DNA of 64,000 bases from contig NC_063045.1 of assembly GCF_018812025.1 (NCBI RefSeq), positions 1,397,623 through 1,461,622 on the forward strand, read 5' to 3'. Below the pieces are notes generated by a model. That model ran no database searches, was not told the origin of the DNA, and was given only the letters and a program-made list of their open reading frames with translations. Every line of letters begins with the position of its first letter. Position 1 is the first letter of the stretch. Made by a program: the position numbers and the translations under genes. Source of the stretch: Megalobrama amblycephala. Lineage: Eukaryota; Chordata; Actinopteri; Cypriniformes; Xenocyprididae. This document shows positions 1 to 12,198 of this stretch, piece by piece.

Positions 1-48
1 TAAAAGTTCTTGCTACACAAAGATGGGACCTTTTAACTATCTTTTCAG

Positions 49-2312
49 GCCTGATGGAGGAGAAACATCATCATGTAAAAACTAGAAGAAAAACTTGCTC
101 ACAGACTGAAAGTATTTCTTTACTGAAAAGAAGAGACAAGACATGTGTCACCTGCCGTCAGTGTGGAAAGAGTTTCACACACAAAAATTATCTCAGGATT
201 CACATGAGGATCCACACTGGAGAGAAACTGCATGAATGTGATCAATGTGGCAAAACATTTTTGAAGTCATCAGTCCTGAAGAATCACCTGAAAGTTCATT
301 CACAGGAGAAACCACATTCATGTTCTCTGTGTGGAAAGAGTTTTTCACTGCTGCAGACTTTAAAAGTTCATCAGAAAATACATACTGGTGTAAGAAATTA
401 TATGTGCTTTGAGTGTGAGAAGACTTTTATTAGAGCTGAACATTTGAGACAGCACCAGAGGATCCACACTGGAGAGAAACCTTACAAGTGTTCACACTGT
501 GACAAGAGATTCAGTCAACCAGGAACCCTGAAAATTCACGAGAGGATCCACACTGGAGAGAAACCTTACAAGTGTTCACACTGTGACAAAAGGTACAGTC
601 AGCCAGGAACCCTGAAAATTCACGAGAGGATCCACACTGGAGAGAAACCTTACAAGTGTTCACACTGTGACAAAAGGTACAGTCAGCCAGGAACCCTGAA
701 AATTCACGAGAGGATCCACACTGGAGAGAAACCTTACAAGTGTTCACACTGTGACAAAAGGTACAGTCACCAAGGAACCCTGAAAATTCACGAGAGGATC
801 CACACTGGAGAGAAACCTTACAAGTGTTCTCACTGTGACAAGAGATTCAGTCGGTCAGATCATCTGAAAACTCATGAGAGGATCCACACTGGAGAGAAAC
901 CGTTCACATGTGATCAGTGTGGAACGAGTTTCACACTACAAGGAACCCTTAAGAAACACATGAACATCCACACTGGAGAAAAACCATTCTCATGTAATCA
1001 GTGTGGAAAGAGTTTTACACAGCAAGGAACCCTTAAGGAACACATGAATGTCCACACTGGAGAGAAACCTTACAAGTGTTCTCACTGTGACAAAAGGTAC
1101 AGTCACCAAGGAACCCTGAAAATTCACGAGAGGATCCACACTGGAGAGAAACCTTACAAGTGTTCTCACTGTGACAAGAGATTCAGTCGGTCAGATCATC
1201 TGAAAACTCATGAGAGGATCCACACTGGAGAGAAACCGTTCACATGTGATCAGTGTGGAACGAGTTTCACACTACAAGGAACCCTTAAGAAACACATGAA
1301 CATCCACACTGGAGAAAAACCATTCTCATGTAATCAGTGTGGAAAGAGTTTTGCACAGCAAGGAACCCTTAAGGAACACATGAATGTCCACACTGGAGAG
1401 AAACCTTACAAGTGTTCTCACTGTGACAAAAGGTACAGTCACCAAGGAACCCTGAAAATTCACGAGAGGATCCACACTGGAGAGAAACCTTACAAGTGTT
1501 CACACTGTGACAAAAGGTACAGTCAGCCAGGAACCCTGAAAATTCACGAGAGGATCCACACTGGAGAGAAACCTTACAAGTGTTCACACTGTGACAAGAG
1601 ATTCAGTAGGTCAGATCATCTGAAAACTCATGAGAGGATCCACACTGGAGAGAAACCGTTCACATGTGATCAGTGTGGAACGAGTTTCACACTACAAGGA
1701 ACCCTTAAGAAACACATGAACATCCACACTGGAGAAAAACCATTCTCATGTGATCAGTGTGGGAAGAGTTTTGCACAGCAAGGAACCCTTAAGGAACACA
1801 TGAATGTCCATACTGGAGAGAAACCTTACAAGTGTTCTCACTGTGACAAAAGGTACAGTCAGCCAGGAACCCTGAAAATTCACGAGAGGATCCACACTGG
1901 AGAGAAACCTTACAAGTGTTCACACTGTGACAAGAGATTCAGTAGGTCAGATCATCTGAAAACTCATGAGAGGATCCACACTGGAGAGAAACCGTTCACA
2001 TGTGATCAGTGTGGAACGAGTTTCACCCTACAAGGAACCCTTAAGAAACACATGAACATCCACACTGGAGAAAAACCATTCTCATGTGATCAGTGTGGGA
2101 AGAGTTTTGCACAACAAGGAACCCTTAAGGAACACATGAATGTCCACACTGGAGAGAAACTGCATGAATGTGATCAATGTGGCAAAACATTTTTGAGGTC
2201 ATCAGTCCTGAAGAATCACCTGAAAGTTCATTCACAGGAGAAACCACATTCATGTTCTCTGTGTGGAAAGAGTTTTTCACATCTGGCAAAGATTAAAAGA
2301 ACATCAGAATAG
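49..2312 (+). CDS. C2H2 zinc-finger protein, giant terminal exon (ZNF-A, first part)
   Basis: Terminal coding exon of a fish tandem-array zinc-finger protein, presumably a nuclear DNA-binding factor. A splice acceptor (TTTTCAG) precedes base 49. The frame is phase 1, as in the sister exons, so the upstream start exon lies outside the window; the ATG at 54 is probably internal. A short leader (EEKHHHVKT..) is followed by 25 complete C2H2 fingers with TGEKP linkers, then a 26th finger that breaks at about residue 740. Many fingers are near-identical: [31 protein letters not shown] and QQGTLKE helices recur. An extra T near 2284 shifts the frame, so translation ends at 2312 although fingers continue in another frame to 3417. 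Alternatives are a genuinely truncated protein, a young pseudogene or an assembly error. No KRAB, SCAN or BTB domain is visible in this exon. Confidence 0.85.
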
Positions 2313-3390
2313 ACATACTGGTGTACAAAATTATATGTGCTTTGAGTGTGAGAAAACTTTTATTAGAGCTGAACATTTGAGACAGCACCAGAGGATCCAC
2401 ACTGGAGAGAAACCTTACAAGTGTTCAAACTGTGACAAGAGATTCAGTCACCAAGGAACCCTGAAAATTCACGAGAGGATCCACACTGGAGAGAAACCTT
2501 ACAAGTGTTCTCACTGTGACAAAAGGTACAGTCACCAAGGAACCATGAAAATTCACGAGAGGATCCACACTGGAGAGAAACCTTACAAGTGTTCACACTG
2601 TGACAAAAGGTACAGTCACCCAGGAACCCTGAAAATTCACGAGAGGATCCACACTGGAGAGAAACCTTACAAGTGTTCACACTGTGACAAAAGGTACAGT
2701 CACCCAGGAACCCTGAAAATTCATGAGAGGATCCACACTGGAGAGAAACCTTACAAGTGTTCACACTGTGACAAGAGATTCAGTCGGTCAGATCATCTGA
2801 AAACTCACAAGAGGATCCACACTGGAGAGAAACCGTTCACATGTGATCAGTGTGGAACGAGTTTCACACTACAAGGAACTCTTAAGAAACACATGAACAT
2901 CCACACTGGAGAAAAACCATTCTCATGTGATCAGTGTGGAAAGAGTTTTGCACAGCAAGGAACCCTTAAGGAACACATGAATGTCCACACTGGAGAGAAA
3001 CTGCATGAATGTGATCAATGTGGCAAAACATTTTTGAGGTCATCAGTCCTGAAGAATCACCTGAAAGTTCATTCACAGGAGAAACCACATTCATGTTCTC
3101 TGTGTGGAAAGAGTTTTTCACATCGGCAAAGATTAAAAGAACATCAGAATAGACATACTGGTGTACGAAATTATATGTGCTTTGAGTGTGAGAAGACTTT
3201 TATTAGAGCTGAACATTTGAGACAGCACCAGAGGATCCACACTGGAGAGAAACCTTACAAGTGTTCACACTGTGACAAGAGATTCAGTCAACCAGGAACC
3301 CTGAAAATTCACGAGAGGATCCACACTGGAGAGAAACCGTATCACTGCACTGCATGTGGGAAGAGTTTCACTCAATTATCTTCTCTACTC
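230..3390 (+). repeat. 84-bp coding tandem repeat with higher-order repeats
   Basis: The finger array is a coding satellite with an 84-bp period (28 residues). Above this lies a higher-order unit of four fingers (SHQG, RSDH, TLQG, QQGT). Starts of successive units near 735, 1071 and 1407 are 336 bp apart. The next step is 420 bp because one SQPG finger is inserted. The unit recurs around 1830 and 2690. A larger duplication repeats the flanking set (KSSV/RSSV, IRAEH, SQPG) near 230-540, 2160-2450 and 3000-3320. This reads as recent unequal crossing-over, and the very high identity makes assembly collapse possible. Confidence 0.85.
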
Positions 3391-3417
3391 AGTCATACAA
3401 AAACACAATCACAGTAA
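2285..3417 (+). CDS. C2H2 zinc-finger array, frameshifted continuation of ZNF-A
   Basis: This continues the same finger array in the +1-shifted frame after the extra base near 2284. It holds the end of finger 26, then 12 intact C2H2 fingers, then a terminal degenerate finger (CTACGKSF..) whose last zinc-binding His is lost. Sister genes end in H-x4-HSK-stop; here one extra A in the final codons yields TKTQSQ-stop. A parallel stretch at 3110-3170 lacks the extra T, which is what identifies 2284 as the inserted base. The piece has no acceptor or start of its own, so it is probably not an independent gene. Joined to the first part it would make 38 intact fingers, far more than the 9-11 in the neighbouring ZNF exons. 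Confidence 0.75.
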
Positions 3418-4472
3418 GTAGTTCATCTTCAGATCCAGCACTTTTAGGTCTGGCACCGGCCAGGTATACAATCTCATAAACACAAACTCATCAGTCTTGG
3501 TCATTAGACAGAGGTGATGACTAATACTTTGAGATGCCGCACCATGCTCGCTTATTTCTAAAAGTATGTTATTGAGTCCCCATAGATCTGAATACACTGA
3601 ATTAAAGCAATACTATATCTAACCAGAGGTCATGACCATTACCATAGAACCAAGCTGACCAACCTAATGGTAACTTTATATAATCATGTCATGGTTTCCC
3701 ACACTTTGTTAGAATAATATTACAATAATCATAGGTTGAAGCTCACCCTATTCAGATTGGTCCGACAACCCTATGTTGTTCTGAACGGAAAACACATTAT
3801 TAGCCTACACAGTCTAAGTTTACATGATTAATCTCAATGTGTTAGTTGGAGCTCTAAAATATCAGTTGGTGCGCTCCACTGCTCTACCTAATATGTATTT
3901 TAGTCCGTTACTAACCTGAGCGGAGATTTGCGGGATTATGGACTTAACATAATCTACTAGAGTCAACAATTTCAGAGTAAGTCAGAATAAAGTCAAATAT
4001 AACAATTTAATAGTCAGGTAAATATATCATGCCTAGACTGAGTAGTTTACATCTTTTGGGGACAGAAGGCCATTTGCATGAAAGACCATGTGAAGGTGGA
4101 CACACCCATTACAGAGAGCAAAATATCGCTAAAATCTTAAAACCTTTATTATCTTCTGGTTTACTTCTGTGTGAATGAGACCTTTGTACCAGTCGCTCTG
4201 AGACATTTCAAATGATACCAAACATGTATAATGTTGTATGATAACTTCGCATTAAACTATATAGATTTTGGGTGAATTTTAGGTCATCTCTGCATGTAGA
4301 GAGAAGAGATGGTGGAAGAGTGATGGAGGAAAGGAAATGTAGATTAAGGCAATCCTAAATGTGAGATTGACTCAGTGTGATTGCATCTCGGATAGGGATG
4401 CTAATTTTGCAAGAGAGTTCAAAAGTTAATTTCTTTTGTTTTCTCAAAGAGTAGCCCTCTCTTGGTCTAGAC
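3418..4472. other. 3' flank of ZNF-A, no gene recognised
   Basis: This begins with the short post-stop block shared by the ZNF exons (TTCATCTTCAGATCC..). The rest is AT-rich, with no open frame of note and no recognisable element. Confidence 0.5.
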
Positions 4473-4655
4473 CAGGGCTGGGCAAACTCGGTCCTGGAGG
4501 GCCGCTGTCCCTGCAGAGTTTTGCTCCAACCCTAATCAAACACACCTGAACCAGCTAATCAAGGTCTTCAGGATTACACACAGGTGAGTTTTATCAGGGT
4601 TACAGCTAAACTCTGCAGGACAGTGGCCCTCCAGGACCGAGTTTGCCCAGCCCTG
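4473..4655. mobile_element. hAT-type MITE with 8-bp target duplication
   Basis: A 183-bp palindromic element. The left end CAGGGCTGGGCAAACTCGGT is mirrored at the right end as its reverse complement. It is flanked on both sides by the 8-bp direct repeat GTCTAGAC (4465-4472 and 4656-4663). CAG-type termini and an 8-bp duplication are the hAT signature. The duplicated target is itself a palindrome. No coding capacity. Confidence 0.88.
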
Positions 4656-4663
4656 GTCTAGAC

Positions 4664-5600
4664 AGTCCAGCATCAGTCTTACACAGTAATTTAAAATGAA
4701 CCAATAAAAAATGATCAAACACACAATTGAAGGTAGGGTATGTTATTTCTCAAAGTTGTTGCTGAACATTGTTGATATTTGAAATCAACCCAAACAAACC
4801 CACCCCTCTCTTCTTTGCTCCGCCGCCAAAACCCACCCTCCAATCCTAATCACCCTGCTCCAAGTCGGCCTCGAACCCGATCAACTAACAAGGATGTTAA
4901 ACAGTAACACCGTACTCTCTAGCAGTCGTCATCCTGCACAACTCTCACTAGCTGGCCTCCGTCACACACGCAATGCAAGAGTGGATGCCTATTTATCGTA
5001 GCAGAAGCCCAACAAAATGAGTCATTACAAATAAAGTGAGGATGATAAACGAACGATAAGGAAGCTCAAAAAGCGAACATACAGTACACAAGAGTAATAA
5101 AAAGAAGTGTTCGAAGTTATTTGCCAGCAGCTCCAGACAATCAATGACACTCAAACCCAGTGTTACTTACATGTGAAGCGGAATCATAGCAGCCTCTGTG
5201 TCTGTTTTCAGGTCTTCCCTTTTCTAATATTAACACGTGATTTCAGCAAACAAGACTTCATTATGTCATAAGTCTTTCGAAAAGTTTTGAAATTTCAGTG
5301 GTTCATGTGACTTTAGCAGACACTCAAATATAATTAATATAAAAAATATATATAAATAAAAATATTTTTAATATTGATACTTTTGATACTCACTTCAGTA
5401 TCGATATTTCTATACTTCTTTATTGATACGCACAACAGCGTGCAAGTGTCCTTGAATGGTTAAAAGTCATATTAAAATGCACTCAAAGGAATCAATAAGA
5501 AGAATCAATTTTTATAACAAGTATCAGATTTCTGACGTTAAGTATTCAATTCCAGAACTGGAGTCCAACCCAAGTCCTATCCAGCCACAACGAGTGACAC
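4664..5600. other. Intergenic, no gene recognised
   Basis: AT-rich sequence with a short segment (about 4740-4920) that looks like an old dispersed repeat. A run of A/T words lies at 5325-5420. Nothing coding was recognised. Confidence 0.4.
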
Positions 5601-5900
5601 GACAAAGAAAGTTCATCTAATTTGTCACAGTGAATAAAGTTCATCTTCAAGACCAGAATTTTCAAGTGTGAGATTCAGATCTATTCAAAGATGGACAATA
5701 TCTAAAAGTTTAATTTTTGTATATCACTTTGCTTAATGATATACATTTTTCTAACATTAGGAGTTTCATTTTATGTACAGTTTTCTTATGCATGTGTATC
5801 GCTTGTAGTTTGTTTACACTTATAAGAAGGAAAGTAGAAGGTTTTTACAGGTTCAGACTGTTCTTGTTCAGGAAGCTGAAGAAGAAGCTGATTTACATTT
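5601..5900 (+). terminator. Recurrent ZNF 3' block with polyadenylation signal
   Basis: Contains CACAGTGAATAAAGTTCATC, with an AATAAA signal, followed by a conserved stretch ending near GGTTCAGACTGTTCTTG. Versions of the block recur at 18685, 35455 and 39420, each downstream of a ZNF exon. This suggests a shared 3' UTR/polyadenylation region carried along with the tandem duplications. Here it would end the transcript of ZNF-A. Confidence 0.55.
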
Positions 5901-7020
5901 AACTTGTTCTTCATTGTTTTTAAAACTAGTTATTCTTCCACTTCCACTTACGCTTTGGACCTGTTCTTCACTTTTATTCTCTTGAGATGCTTTGCTATCT
6001 TTTTAGTCAAAGAGAGAGATCTGCCTCATTAGTTTCTACTTTTACTTTTTTGTTTTTACTTCAAAAAGTATTAAACTTAAATTGTCTACTGATTCTTCTT
6101 GTGTCAAGAATAAATACATTCATAAAATTCCCTTAATTTTGTCTTATTTATGTTTTGTAAACAGTATTTGATCATTGACAGTTGATTTTGCCTCACAACG
6201 ATGTCGTTATCATTCTTGAAATACTTAGTGTAGAATAAACTAGTTTTAAATATTAAAAATACAGTAAACTGTAATATTGTTGTCACAGTTAAGCTGTATT
6301 TATTTAATAAGATTCACAGGTTAAATCCATATGAAGAACAGCAAGCAAAACACAGGTGAAGTGTCTGTGACAACAAATTAATGACTAAGGCAACAAAATG
6401 TGATTGTGATGGAATGCCCCCTCCCGGTAGGCTTTACCTCACGCTCTGAAGAAGAGGTGAAGAGGATGAGGGGATGGTGAAGAGATGGTTAAGGAGGCTG
6501 GCGAAGGGATGATGAAGAGGGCTGGTGAAGGGATGGCATAGACAGGCAGGAGGAGGTTCTGGGGGTGGACAGGCGATCGGGAGGAGGATAAACAACAAAG
6601 TCCAGGATGTTGATGAAGGGAGGAGCCATGAGGAATATTGCTGAGAGCTGCCATGGAGATAAGGATGGTGTGGATGGAGATCTGAGGTGGTGGAGAGATG
6701 ATGAAGATCTAGGCCAGGGTGATTGGTTGTGGCAGATCGTAGCACACCAAGGCTGGGTGCTCCTCCTTATGCACAGGAGATGGCTCCCTGCAGGTGAGTT
6801 ATCTACATTAAGTTTACTATACATTAAAGAAACGGATGGCCAACCAGTGGATGGTGCGATCCAATCCCACATGAGAGGAAATGGGGATGCCCATGGAACT
6901 CCATATTCCTTGAGAGCAGAGCTGAAAAAAAGTCAAAATATGAGGATGCTGGTAAACAAAACTTGGTTCTTAATTTCTGAAGCGAGCAGAGTCCCTGCAA
7001 CAATATACTGTGACAATAGG
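5901..7020. other. Intergenic, no gene recognised
   Basis: AT-rich to about 6400, then a purine-rich, low-complexity GA/TG stretch (6420-6720) that produces long open frames by composition. No domain is recognisable in those frames. Confidence 0.4.

Positions 7021-7074
<54 letters not shown>
7021..7074. repeat. (TA)n microsatellite
   Basis: An uninterrupted TA dinucleotide run of about 50 bp. Similar runs occur near 8880-8930, 21303-21352 and 22043-22068. Confidence 0.95.
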
Positions 7075-7075
<1 letters not shown>

Positions 7076-7442
7076 TTTTTAACCTCAAATGCTCGTCTTG
7101 CACTGCTCTTCGATGTACCTCCACAACTTCACACATTTTATCAATAACTTTTGTTGTCCTTTTTTTTATTGTAGCCTACTTGCATCAAAAATGAATCAAC
7201 TCATAATTTTAGTTATATCTGAATGCCGTCCATTATTATGATTAATTTTTGGACTTCTAATGTTTTATATAATTAAATTTAAAACATGTAAAGTATATCA
7301 AGCCTTAGCTGTCCAATAAATAAGTTTTTACCCCACACATGACTGAGATTAAATTAGCCCGTTCGTTTAAATAAAAATGTTTAACATTTAAAAATGTTAA
7401 GGCGCGTTTTGACAATCTTCCGTTGATTTCGCATCGCCACTC

Positions 7443-7500
7443 TGACGTCATCTATAGCTTTCTTCCTCGTTTAGTCAGCGCGTTTGTTGTGTCTTCTGAG
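7443..7500 (+). promoter_or_regulatory. CRE promoter and non-coding exon 1 of a ZNF unit (serves ZNF-B)
   Basis: A perfect cAMP-response element TGACGTCA at 7443-7450 is followed by a CG-containing segment (CAGCGCGTTTG) and TCTTCTGAG|GTAAGT, a consensus splice donor at 7501. The same order and spacing of 50-57 bp from CRE to exon end recurs at 21422 and 40479. No TATA box is visible. The inferred short exon 1 carries no ATG. The next coding exon downstream on this strand is the pseudogenised 17263 exon; no leader exon was found between them. Confidence 0.7.
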
Positions 7501-9707
7501 GTAAGTTCAGCAGTTCTGTTATTTCGCGTATTTACACATACATAAAATACACTTTACCCCGTTTATTTAAGCAGCATTCTACGAGGTTATGTTTTTTTCA
7601 ACGGATAAAGCACACTATAATCGTCTATCCTTGCATCTGCAGACTGATTTAATTGAAACGATCATCTGAGGGAAATGCTGAAGCCATTCATTTTTAGAGT
7701 AATGTTAGTGTTATTGAATGTGATGTTATCGCAAAAGTTTTAATCTGAGGGGATTTCATGGGATCAGAAACATTTATCACTTTGTCGTGCTTTTTAACAT
7801 GAATGTAGTTGTTATAACTGTATTTGGATTCAGATCGAAATATTCAGTTATGTTCGGTTAATGACAGGAAGTAAAAAAACAAACAAACTGTACAGTCCAT
7901 AGCTGCAAGTGCTCTCTGTCCTCATTCGTGGACTCGTTAATTAATATTAACTCTCTAGTCTAAAGTACTCTAAATTCCTTTGTTTGAGATATCCCATTAG
8001 ACTTGCATGATAAAATGTTGGTAATGCGTATGTAAAGTAACTAGACTAAGTCAAATTAAGTCATAACAGAAACTGTTTTCATAGTATTTTATTTTCTCCG
8101 TAGGGAAATGAGTTTTTTAGGGAAAAATGTTGAAGACAGACTGTAAGACTTAACGTACTGTAACTATATCTGAGTTTGTAATCGATAATCAATGTGTTTG
8201 TGAATGTCACCAGTTTGCATTATTTCAACTTTCTTTTTTTAAATAATACTTACATAATACTTATTTTTAATTCTTAATTTAAAAAAAATATATTTATAAT
8301 TAATAATAAATTATAAAATTATTATAATAAATACATACATTTAAACTGACCGGTGTCTTTTACTATTCCGATGTGCAGGGAGTTCCTCAGCGCTGTCTGT
8401 ATGTAAAAATAGGTATGTATGGCAACTGACATCCTGTGGGTTTCAAAGAAACAAGGCGTGAAGACAATATGTGTCTCTTGTAGCAGTTAGTAAAATCAGA
8501 TGTAGAAGTAGAGCAAAATTCATGTATCTCATTTTGCAATGGAAGGTGTAGCTTGTGGTGAAGAATTCTTGCTTGATGTGTTGATTTTTTTAATTCTGAA
8601 CTTTGTTATTAAAACGAAGCCATTATATTTGGCGATGCGTAAACCTCTCTAAACAAGTCTCAGAGTAAATTATTTCTTCATATTTATTATCTGAACTGGA
8701 ATATTCCATAGAGTTCAAAGAGCATCCGGAGCGGAACTGAGCTTGGCATGGACTCCCCTTGGAAATTTCGAACAAAAGGACGGCACTCTCAATCTGAAGG
8801 CAAGGACAAATCTTTTGATTTGAACAGATTGTGGAGATGTGTGTTAGATGTGTTGTTCATTATTTAGGGGTATTATAAATACAACTATATTTATATATAT
8901 AATGCATGTGCGTGTGTGTATATATATATATCCACACACATGTATATTCACTTTAGGTGCTTTTTACCAGGTCTGAGAATGGTTTCTCATGTTGGGTTCT
9001 GTTCCATTATTATTAACCCTTCTGTTGGTCCGGCATAGGGCTTGGTATTGAGTGCATCCTTTCAGTCTACAGCAGTATGGCAGGCCTCATCTACATTTAG
9101 GCCTCCATTTACTGTGGTTACAGGTTGAGCTTTGCAGGTTGCCTTTCTGGCATGAGAGCCATTTTACATTCAGTGACCTCAGCTCCCTATAGAAAGGTAT
9201 AATAGGGGGGCATTTATCAAAGACTATAACACAAGACATGTCACTCATATTGTTTTGAATGGGAGAAAGTGAAACATGCAATATGGCGGAATAAGTCCCG
9301 CCTTCAACACGCGCCTCCGAAATGAGGCACAAGAGACGCGCATTTAGGTCTGCGCATGTGCATTAGTTTAACCTAGCCTAAAAAATACAGGTTTTTTTTG
9401 TCATGATTCAAGCGTTTTGGAAAAAAATTTATGAAATAGTTGTTGTTCATTGTTGATTTCAAATATGAAATTTAATCAAAAGCTTGGCAAACAGCTTTGT
9501 AGAATTTGTTGTTTCCCCATTCAAAGAGATAGGATTTGCACTTGCATGCCTGAGAGGCGTTTCAAAAATGGCCGCCGAGTGAAATGACCTTTAGTGGCTG
9601 TCTCTGCTGGAGTTAGATTGTCGTGGCAAATTTGATGTCTCTATGTCCCATCAGATCGAATTTCGAAGAAAAACTCACAGAGTCATAGTGCCAGGTCTCG
9701 GAAATAT
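7501..9707 (+). other. Presumed intron 1 of the ZNF-B unit
   Basis: Begins with a consensus donor. The first 200 bp resemble the sequence after the other exon-1 copies, especially 49591-49740. The remainder is AT-rich with a TA/TG microsatellite near 8875-8945. No exon was recognised. Confidence 0.4.
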
Positions 9708-10527
9708 TTAAAGGTGCTGTAGAACGTGTTTTCAAAAGATGTAATATAAGTCTAAGGTGTCCCCTGAATGTGTCTGTGAAGTTTCAGCTCAAAATACCCC
9801 ATAGATTTTTTTTTTATTATTCATTTTTTTAACTGCCTATTTTGGGGCATCATTAAATATGCACTGATTCAGGCTGCAGCCCCTTTAAATTCTCGTGCTC
9901 CCCTCCCCCGGAGCTTGCGCTTGCCTTAAAGGTGCTAAAGAGGTTCTTTTTGTCGACTGAGTTTTTGAAATGAGCGCATGGGTAAGAACAACCCCCCTCC
10001 TTCACAGCTCATTTAGAGGGAACGCCTCCCAAAACTCGTGCACGAGTATCGGAACACGAGTGTTTACCACCGGCATTCGCTGTGTTATTAAGCCGGGCAC
10101 ACATTTAACGACTAGCTAAAACATTCTAAGACTGTGCTCAACATACAGCGATTTTTTCCTGCTCCTGAAGCAGATTTATATACTTTCACATGGAATTTGA
10201 ACACCGACTGTAATCGCAGACTGAAAGCAACTGGCTCTGACTGGATGCGTTTGAGCGCGATCAGTCATAAGTATCGTTTACATTCATAATCGGCCTTACA
10301 CTTATCAAATCAAATCAATCAAATCAAAGTTTATTTATAGAGCACCTTTTAAAAACAGCAGGTGTTCACCAAAGTGCTGTACAAACAATATAAAATAAAC
10401 AATAAAACTAAAAAGCATAAAAATAGTAATAATAAAATAAATGAAAAACTAAATAAAAGAAAAAATGCAATAAATACAATAATAATTAGTAGCACACACT
10501 TAAAAAAGAACTCCTAACAGGTAACTC

Positions 10528-12191
10528 TCATACTGTGTTGTATGCTGCCCCATACAAATATGTTTTTAAATGTGATTTAAAAACAGCCAGTGAAGGTGCC
10601 TGCCTAATGTACAAAGGCAAATTATTCCAGAGTTTGGGGGCTGCTACTGCAAAGGCACGGTCACCTCTGCTCTTTAATTTAGCATTGGGGGATACTAAAA
10701 GCAGTTGCCCAGCAGACCTAAGTGCTCTGGATGGAGCATATGGCTTTAATAGATCTGAGAGATATTTAGGACCAACGTTATTTAATGATTTAAAAACTAA
10801 AAGTAAAATCTTGAAATCAATTCTAAAATGAACGGGCAACCAATGAAGGGAAGCCAATATAGGTGTAATGTGTTCTCGTTTGTGTGTCCCCATTAATAAA
10901 TGTGCAGCTGTGTTTTGTACCCTCTGCAAACGTGTTAGAGATGCCTCACCAATGCCTACATAGAGACTATTACAATAGTCCAGTCGGGATGATATAAAAG
11001 CATGGATGACCCTCTCAAAATCAGTAAAAGATACAAATGACTTGACTTTAGATAATTGCCTTAACTGATAAAAACACGATTTAACTACCAAATTAATATG
11101 TTTTTCTAGTTTAAAGTCACCGTCCATTAAAACCCCCAGATTTTTAACAACAGGCTTCACAAAAGACTTTAAGTCACCCAGATCTACATCAGGAGTATTA
11201 ATCGTACCACCAGGTCGAAATAAAATGATTTCAGTTTTATCTTCATTACACTTTAAAAAGTTGGAGGCCATCCAGGCTTTAATATCTTCAAGACATCTCA
11301 GCAAAGGTGCCACAGAGTTTGCATCCTTATATTTAAAAGGCAGATAGAGTTGCAAGTCATCTGCATAACAGTGAAATGAGATGCCATGTTTCCTAAAAAT
11401 GGACCCTAAAGGTAATATATATAAGAAAATAAAATCGGTCCAAGAATGGAACCCTGAGGGACTCCACATACAAGAGATGCAGTAGAAGACACAAATTCCC
11501 CAAGACGTACAAAGAAAGTTCTTTCACCCAGATAAGACTTAAACCATTGTAACATGGCACCCTTTATACCAACACAATGCTCAAGGCGAGAGATCAGTAT
11601 ATTGTGGTCTATGGTGTCAAACGCAGCAGTAAGATCTAACAGCATAAGAACAGCATAGTTACCTGCGTCAGTGGCCAATAATAAATCATTGTAAACTTTT
11701 AACAGGGCCGTTTCCGTGCTGTGAAGTGATTTGAAACCAGATTGGTACAGCTCTTGCAAGCCATGCAAGTCTAGATAGGCTAATAATTGATTAAAAACAA
11801 CTTTTTCCAATATTTTGGAAAGAAACGGAAGTTTTGAAATGGGTCTAAAATTAGCAAGAACCGATGAATCCAAGTTAGGTTTTTTTATCAGTGGTTCCAC
11901 TATAGCGTGTTTAAAATGTAGGGGTACAACTCCATGAGTGAGACTACTATTTACAACCATCAGTATAATAGGGCCAAGGGTTTCAAAAACCTTCTTTAGG
12001 AAATCTGGGGAAATAATGTCTAAGGGACAACAATATGGATTCGTTTTATCAATGATGTCTTTTAAACAAGCAAGAGACACTGGCTCAAACTGATTAAAAA
12101 CAGAGGAGCACACAGGGAAAGAAGACATATCAGCAGAAGGGTGAACAATATTGGCTCTAACAGTCACAATCTTATCATTAAAAAACTGCAA
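10528..12191 (-). pseudogene. LINE reverse transcriptase (two frames)
   Basis: Minus-strand RT. The first frame (12191-11406) carries the fingers and palm motifs, including FRPISKLPFLSKILEK, the AFDTIDH motif and GVPQGSILGP. The second frame (11469-10528) carries CYADDLQLY, the catalytic FADD-like box, and a thumb/C-terminal part. The two overlap around a TATATATA stretch near 11420, where slippage probably broke the frame. Expected in an element that copies its RNA into DNA at a nicked target; this copy cannot do so. Confidence 0.88.
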
Positions 12192-12198
12192 AAAAATG

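Noticed and set aside
511..2764. Antisense repetitive ORFs opposite the zinc-finger array (minus strand 511-747, 1369-1587, 2444-2764)
   Set aside because: They mirror the 84-bp coding repeat and have no independent start context or domain.
240..3390. Possible CRISPR-like direct repeats
   Set aside because: The repeats encode C2H2 fingers without unique spacers, in a vertebrate genome.
6607..7194. 195-codon ORF and overlapping minus-strand frames in 6434-6872
   Set aside because: Arises from purine-rich low-complexity sequence and reads through the TA microsatellite as an IYIYIY run; no domain.
8740..8805. Possible missing leader exon for ZNF-B (ATGGACTCCCC.. before a GCAAGG)
   Set aside because: No similarity to the known leader exons, and no convincing acceptor or donor.
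10535..10831. Plus-strand ORF, and others at 12343-13006
   Set aside because: Shadows of the minus-strand LINE coding frames.
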